From: Dendrobium chrysotoxum
Lineage: Eukaryota > Streptophyta > Magnoliopsida > Asparagales > Orchidaceae
Assembly (NCBI GenBank): GCA_019925795.1
Contig: CM034307.1
Location: 21,907,197 to 21,971,196, forward strand
Direction: 5' to 3'
DNA length: 64,000 nucleotides
The translations under genes and the position numbers were made by a program. Below are positions 59,338 through 64,000 of the stretch, one piece after another (the stretch's first letter is position 1; every line of letters starts with the position of its first letter). The notes below the pieces were generated by a model that searched no databases, was not told where the DNA came from, and saw only the letters and a list, made by a program, of their open reading frames with translations.

Positions 59338-60607
59338 ATCTCCCCCTTTTTGATGATGGTAAAATAATTATTCTTTGAGCAAATTTTCTCCTAAGCTCCC
59401 CCTAAAAGTAAGCTCCCCCTAAAGAATGATCAATTTTCAATAAGGGGTAGGATTTCCTACAAGGGAAGCGGTTGCCTATAAAGAATTGATCCTACTATAA
59501 AGATTGAACACATACACATACACATACAATCATACAGGTCACACCATACACACATTCGACCAATATACAAATGTATCAAACAAACTCAGATAATTAAACT
59601 CAAACAATTAACAAATAAGTCCCCCTTTTGACAACAACAAAAAGGAACTATCAAGGTAATTGATCATTAAGACGATGTTAAATAAATTGCTAATAACAAA
59701 ATTAAGATCACATGCAAAACATAAAAACTCAAAATTTAAATTACAGAATAACTAAGATAAGAAAAAGTTGATCTATTTCAGTGTTTGAAACAGACATATT
59801 ATGTAACAATAACTATTGCAGAAAAGATGGCAATAAAATTACTAATTTTTCTAATCCAATAATAAAGATCAATGTTTATTATATAAATTTATGAGACAGA
59901 GAAACTGATAAAGGAAAGATCAATTGGTGACATTGCACATCTTTTCAATTATTTGTGGCACACTTTGTGCATCTTATCACTTCAACAAATTTTGTACCCT
60001 TTTCTAATTTGGCGAACATTGCGCATCTTTTCATAGGAATGGCACACTTTGTGCTTTTTCATTTTGGGCTAATTTTGTTCCTCTTTTGAATCTATGTCTT
60101 TCCAAAATCACTCATTCTTAGCACAAATTGTAATAATGAACAAAGATTATCACTTTGAAATAGAAATAAAAATAAAGATATAACATCAAATTTGTAATAG
60201 TTTTAGCTACACAATGCTTAACTATTGAAAATATAAAATAGATCTTCTATTCTATATCAAGTGACAATGTAACTCAAGAATCTTGAGAGACTATTTTTTT
60301 AAGGAAATTAATTTTTAAGAGCAAACTCATTTAACAATTTATATTGCGATCAACTACAATTAATGAACAAATGTTACTATATCAGTCACAATGTAATATG
60401 CAGTTAAACATTAGTTGTTCATTCCATTTAATATGCAATTTTCTTACAAACATATTTCCCATACCTCTTCTAGTAGAAAAGACTACCATTCACACATCAA
60501 CTCCCATATACAACCAAATACCATACAGCCTAACAAAACAAAGAACAACACAGTAAGATCAAACACAACACCCATACAGAGCAACAATAGAACACCAGAA
60601 ATCATAA
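59338..60607 (-). other. 3' noncoding tail of Sirevirus E with multiple PPTs and hairpin repeats
   Basis: Polypurine-like tracts in reverse complement at 59338-59352, near 59395, near 59415 (CTCCCCCTAAA) and near 59622 (TCCCCCTTTTG). The hairpin array is at 59930-60090 (GCACACTTTGTGC at 59958-59970 and 60042-60054). No gene is called here. The plus-strand frames at 60344-60699 overlap the tail and the end of the extra ORF and show no family pattern. Confidence 0.75.
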
Positions 60608-61688
60608 CTAGAAATTTGAAGGACCCTCATTTGGAGGTGTGGTGGAGCAGCGAACATTGCAAAATAGCTATTGATAGTGGCAATATTAGTGTTCATTGAT
60701 TCAAACTGATCTCGGATCCACCCTCTGTCTTCATTATACCTGTCATCCTACTGCTTTAAATGTGCCTCAATATCACCAAATCTTTGATCAAGACGATCAA
60801 AGTGCTGGACCATGTTTTGATAAAAATCTTGATTGAGTCCAGGTGCAGGTGTAGGTGCTTCTTCTTCCTCAAATTCATCTTCAGAATCCTCTCTCCCAAA
60901 AAGTGCCCGAAAAGAAGCATCAGTAAAGTACACAGGCAACTCAATAGGTTCGTCAGGGTGTACTAAGTTGTACTTCTTCTCTAGGATATATGTAATTAAA
61001 TGACCCAGTGCAATATTTTTCTTCCTCTTGATGCTAGGATGCCCAATGTCAGTAAGAGAATACAAGTAGTCCATGATCAATTGGGCTTCATCTATAGGTT
61101 AACCAGTCATAATTAAGTAGGTGACAGTTGAAAGGAGGGGTGTCATATTGATTCGATCTCCAGCTTTTGGGATAATGGAGGTTCTAAGGACATGCTGGAT
61201 GATCCTTGCATTTTGGTTGAGGGTGTAGACTCTAGGTAAATGACTTGGTTGGCTTACTCCTCTAACAACCTGATTAACTTCTGACCAATCATAATCGGCT
61301 CTAGAGGTCAGGGTGTGCGCTCTAATCCCTAAGGTTCTAAGGTGAAGGAAAGTCCCCAATTCCTCCTTTGTTATCTCACTCTATGTTTTAGAACATAGGA
61401 TGTGATTCTAGTGTGATCTGGTTCATCTTGATGTTTGCGAGGAAAACATGAAAACATCTTTATTGTAGGCATGAATGAGGGTTAGGATGAATGAGAATTA
61501 CGTAGAGTCAAAAAGTGGAATTACGGCAAAGTGGATGTTCTCTTGCATTAAGAGACATGAGGGCATGATCTTGGATGCACTAAACCTGAGGTAAGCATCC
61601 TTATTTTATTGTGAAAAAAATTGTCATCCTAATCCTGTCTGGAGGATGATCCTCTAGCATGTCGTGATCTCTTCTCGCTGCCAGACAT
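60608..61688 (-). pseudogene. Extra ORF of Sirevirus E (env-position)
   Basis: Minus strand, ATG at 61688 (MSGSEKRSR), stop region at 60608. The best frames are 61359-61099 (YDWSEVNQVVRG, NQNARIIQHVLRTSIIPKAG) and 61080-60748 (LYSLTDIGHPSIKRKKNIAL, HLITYILEKKYNL, an acidic EDEFEEEE run, PAPG, and FDRLDQRFGDIEAHLKQ). A TAG after LKQ is followed by conserved text (NEDRGWIRDQF, NTNIATINSYFA) and, after a one-base shift, a PPNEGPSNF ending. The copy of A ends PPDQGPSEF. It is strongly collinear with A and D. It lies between RNase H and the 3' LTR. No membrane segment or signal peptide seen. Function unknown. Confidence 0.78.
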
Positions 61689-62461
61689 CTCTAACTTGTG
61701 GCTTCTAAGAGTTTGCTTGAAATGAAAGTGAAAAGAATGAAAAGCACCCTTCTATTTAAAGAAAATTAATCTATCGTACAGTACAAAAAAAGTTTCATAC
61801 GGGATGAAAGAACTTTCATACGGAACGAAATAAATTTCGTACGTATGAATGAAAAATGCCAAAAAAGAAATAGCTTTTCATAAACTTCCCTTCCCGATGC
61901 ATCCTTTCGTACAGGATTTTTGACTAGCCGATCATATAGACGATCACGTGTTTGTCCGGGATGATCAGAATATTAAAGATCATTTTCATGGCGGTTGCCT
62001 TCGTCCTTATCTAAAAACAACAATAAGGATCATACAAACGAACGATACATTTGTACGCATGATCAGTAATAACTGCCTAAAACTACAAACCCGTCCCCAT
62101 TCAAACAGATAAAACATGTATATATCATACAGTATGATGATGTCATCATATAGCATGAATGATTATGAAAATATCATTTCCTCCCTCAACTCTAAAAATT
62201 TTCATGCAAACGCTACAGAATTCGTATTATACAAAATAATTTCAAACAGTACGAATAAAATAAAATAAACAAAAAAAATGATAACAAAAAATAACTATCA
62301 ATAGCTAACTACACACATTTTTATTTATTTATTTATTTTTTAAAAATTAAAAGGATAAAGCGACAATATTCAAACAAATAAAACAAACAACCTATACTAC
62401 ACATACACTTGAATTAAACAAATATACTATCACACACAAAATAAGTTTGTAGAATTTTCAA
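61689..62461 (-). promoter_or_regulatory. Spacer upstream of the E extra ORF with palindrome-TATA module
   Basis: On the minus strand, ATCGTACAGTACAAA-type palindrome (61773-61787 plus-strand coordinates), 7 bases, TTTTCTTTAAATA (61765-61753), then 65 bases to the ATG. Further palindromic motifs occur near 61800-61840, 61905-61960 and 62125. The 13-base TTTTCTTTAAATA is identical in A. Confidence 0.65.
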
Positions 62462-63262
62462 TTATGCATTAAGATCAATCACACCTAGCATTGTCCTTAA
62501 AATGTTAAATGTGTCAAAAGCTAGTGGTTTTATGAAAATATCTGTAAGTTGATCCTTAGTAGCAACATGATGTAATTCAATTTCCCCTTTTACTATATGA
62601 TCTCTAATAAAATGATGCCTTTTATCAATGTGCTTTGTTCTAGAATGCTGAATAGGATTCTTTGAAATGCATATGGCACTAGTGTTATCACAAAAGATTT
62701 GAATTGTGCTAAAAGAAAATACTAAGTCAATTAACTGTTGTTTTAACTAAAGCACTTGTGTAACATAGCTTCCTAAGGCAATATATTCAGCTTATGTAGT
62801 TGAAAGGGCTACTGAGTTCTATTTTCTACTAGACCAAGAAACTAAGGAGTTTTATATGAATTGACAAGTTCTAGAAGTGCTTTTATGATCAACCCTACAA
62901 CCTACAAAATATGAATCAGAGTATCCAATAATTTCAAATGCAATGCTATTCTTGGGATAACAAATTCCTAGGTTTTGAGTCCCCAAAAGATATCTCATAA
63001 TTCTCTTAACTACAGTTAGATATGATTCTTTTGGATCAGCTTGATATCTAGCACACAAACAGACACTAAAGATGATATCCAGTCTGCTAGCTGTCAAGTA
63101 AAGCAAAGATCCAATCATTCCTCTAAACTTCTTTTGATCAACTAGATTTCCTTTAGGATCCTTATTAAACTGCACTGAGAAACTCATGGGTGTATTTATT
63201 GGTTTAGCCTTATCCATTTCATACTCTGTAAGGATGTCTTTAACATATTTTGACTGACTCAA
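62462..63262 (-). pseudogene. Sirevirus E RNase H and polymerase C-terminus
   Basis: The minus-strand frame 63262-62852 reads SQSKYVKDILTEYEMDKAKP, KFRGMIGSLLYLTASRLDI, RIMRYLLGTQNLGI and DHKSTSRTCQF, the standard copia reverse transcriptase thumb and RNase H start. After interruptions it ends LGVIDLNA with its stop at 62462, identical to the ending in A. Confidence 0.9.
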
Positions 63263-64000
63263 AAAGGTTCCATCCTCATCTTACTTAATGCTAAACCCTA
63301 AAAAGTAACTCAAATCTCCAATTAAGCTCATCTCAAATTCCTTACTCATCATTTTTGAAAATTCATCATAAAGATTTTTATCAGTAGATCCAAATAAGAT
63401 ATCATCCACATAAATTTGAATAATGAGTATTTCATCTCCTACTTTTTTTATAGAATAGGCATAGGCTAAAAGAACTCTAACTACCTCAAGTCTGGCTACT
63501 GGGCAAAGATCTCCTCAAAATCAATTCCCTCAATTTGATTATACCCCTTAGCCACTAACCTTGCTTTATTCTTTAAGATCACTCCAAAATCATTCATCTT
63601 ATTTCTAAATACCCACTTTGTTCCAACAACCTTTGATCTTTCGGTCATACTACAAATTCCCAAACTTCATTTTTAGCAAATTGATTCAACTCATCATGCA
63701 TAGCTAGAATCCAAAACTCATCCGAAAGTGCTTGATTTATACTAGTGGGTTCAATCATTGAAATGAAAGCGGAGTGATTCACTTCTTTTCTCAATCCATT
63801 CATAGTCTTAACTCCTTCACTTGGGTCTCCTAAAATCAACTCCTTAGGATGACTCTTGGGAAAATTCCATTCTCTAGGCAATGGGTTTTCTTCTTCATTT
63901 TCAGCCCTTTCTTCCACTTTTACATTTTCAAGTCCTTGGGTTATTTCCTCAACTTCATCTTCATCCAACCTAGACCCTCCAATATTATCAAATTCATAAA
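63263..64000 (-). pseudogene. Sirevirus E reverse transcriptase (partial, runs off the window)
   Basis: Minus strand: the frame 63968-63645 gives integrase-to-RT linker and RT start (LPREWNFPKSHPKELILGD, LRKEVNHSAFISMIEPT, FWILAMHDELNQF). Then come degraded KGYNQIEGIDFE-type text and QIYVDDILFGSTDKNL with an intact YVDD box (about 63420). Between 'RVLLAYAYS' and 'KVGDEILI', near 63450, roughly 75 residues including the DVKSAFLNG block are missing. The element continues beyond 64000. Confidence 0.9.

Overview
The window is plant nuclear DNA. It is AT-rich, with no operons and no intact host gene, and it is filled by nested, heavily decayed LTR retrotransposons. Most belong to the Ty1/copia Sirevirus (SIRE/Maximus) lineage and one or two to Ty3/gypsy. 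The only host-gene trace I recognise is the broken last exon of a SABATH-type carboxyl methyltransferase near 2.7-3.1 kb. A flowering plant is likely; the species cannot be told. All identifications were made by eye from motifs, without database searches.

Layout. 1-8.2 kb: AT-rich DNA with microsatellites, the SABATH remnant and a doubtful solo LTR. 8,318-19,263: Sirevirus A (+) with both LTRs, gag-pol debris and a separate ORF between RNase H and the 3' LTR. 19.35-22.1 kb: decayed gypsy LTR plus gag. 22.7-23.0 kb: second copy of the host repeat that A interrupts. 24,169-32,186: gypsy element (+) with both LTRs, inside a CAC/CAT-rich host repeat. 33,058-34,888: lone Sirevirus LTR (-). 35.7-47.1 kb: Sirevirus C (-), whose protease is split by Sirevirus B (+, 36,729-43,626); B is scrambled and carries opposite-strand pol pieces. 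49,903-57,317: Sirevirus D (-), with no gag-pol but with the extra ORF, itself split by a lone LTR. 57,985 to the window end: Sirevirus E (-), with pol, extra ORF and 3' LTR.

How the parts may work together. In A, D and E the extra ORF lies between pol (where pol is present) and the 3' LTR, the position of the Sirevirus 'envelope-like' ORF. It resembles the plant 'putative transposon protein' domain more than a membrane glycoprotein. In all three copies the same module precedes its ATG: a 15-17 bp palindrome, 6-10 bp later an AT-rich TATA-like box, then the ATG 65-71 bp further on. The same palindromes fill the LTR U3 regions upstream of the LTR TATA box. Different LTR families carry palindromes whose two arms have changed together. 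My working hypothesis is a self-regulatory circuit: an element-encoded protein, or a host factor, that recognises the palindromes and acts on both the LTR promoter and the promoter of the extra ORF. Palindromic LTR motifs and multiple polypurine tracts are, from memory, known Sirevirus hallmarks. The palindrome sequences, the shared internal promoter module and the gag-pol-less element D are what seem new here.

Nothing here looks intact. Every ORF carries stops or frameshifts, many of them explicable as C-to-T decay at CG or CHG sites.
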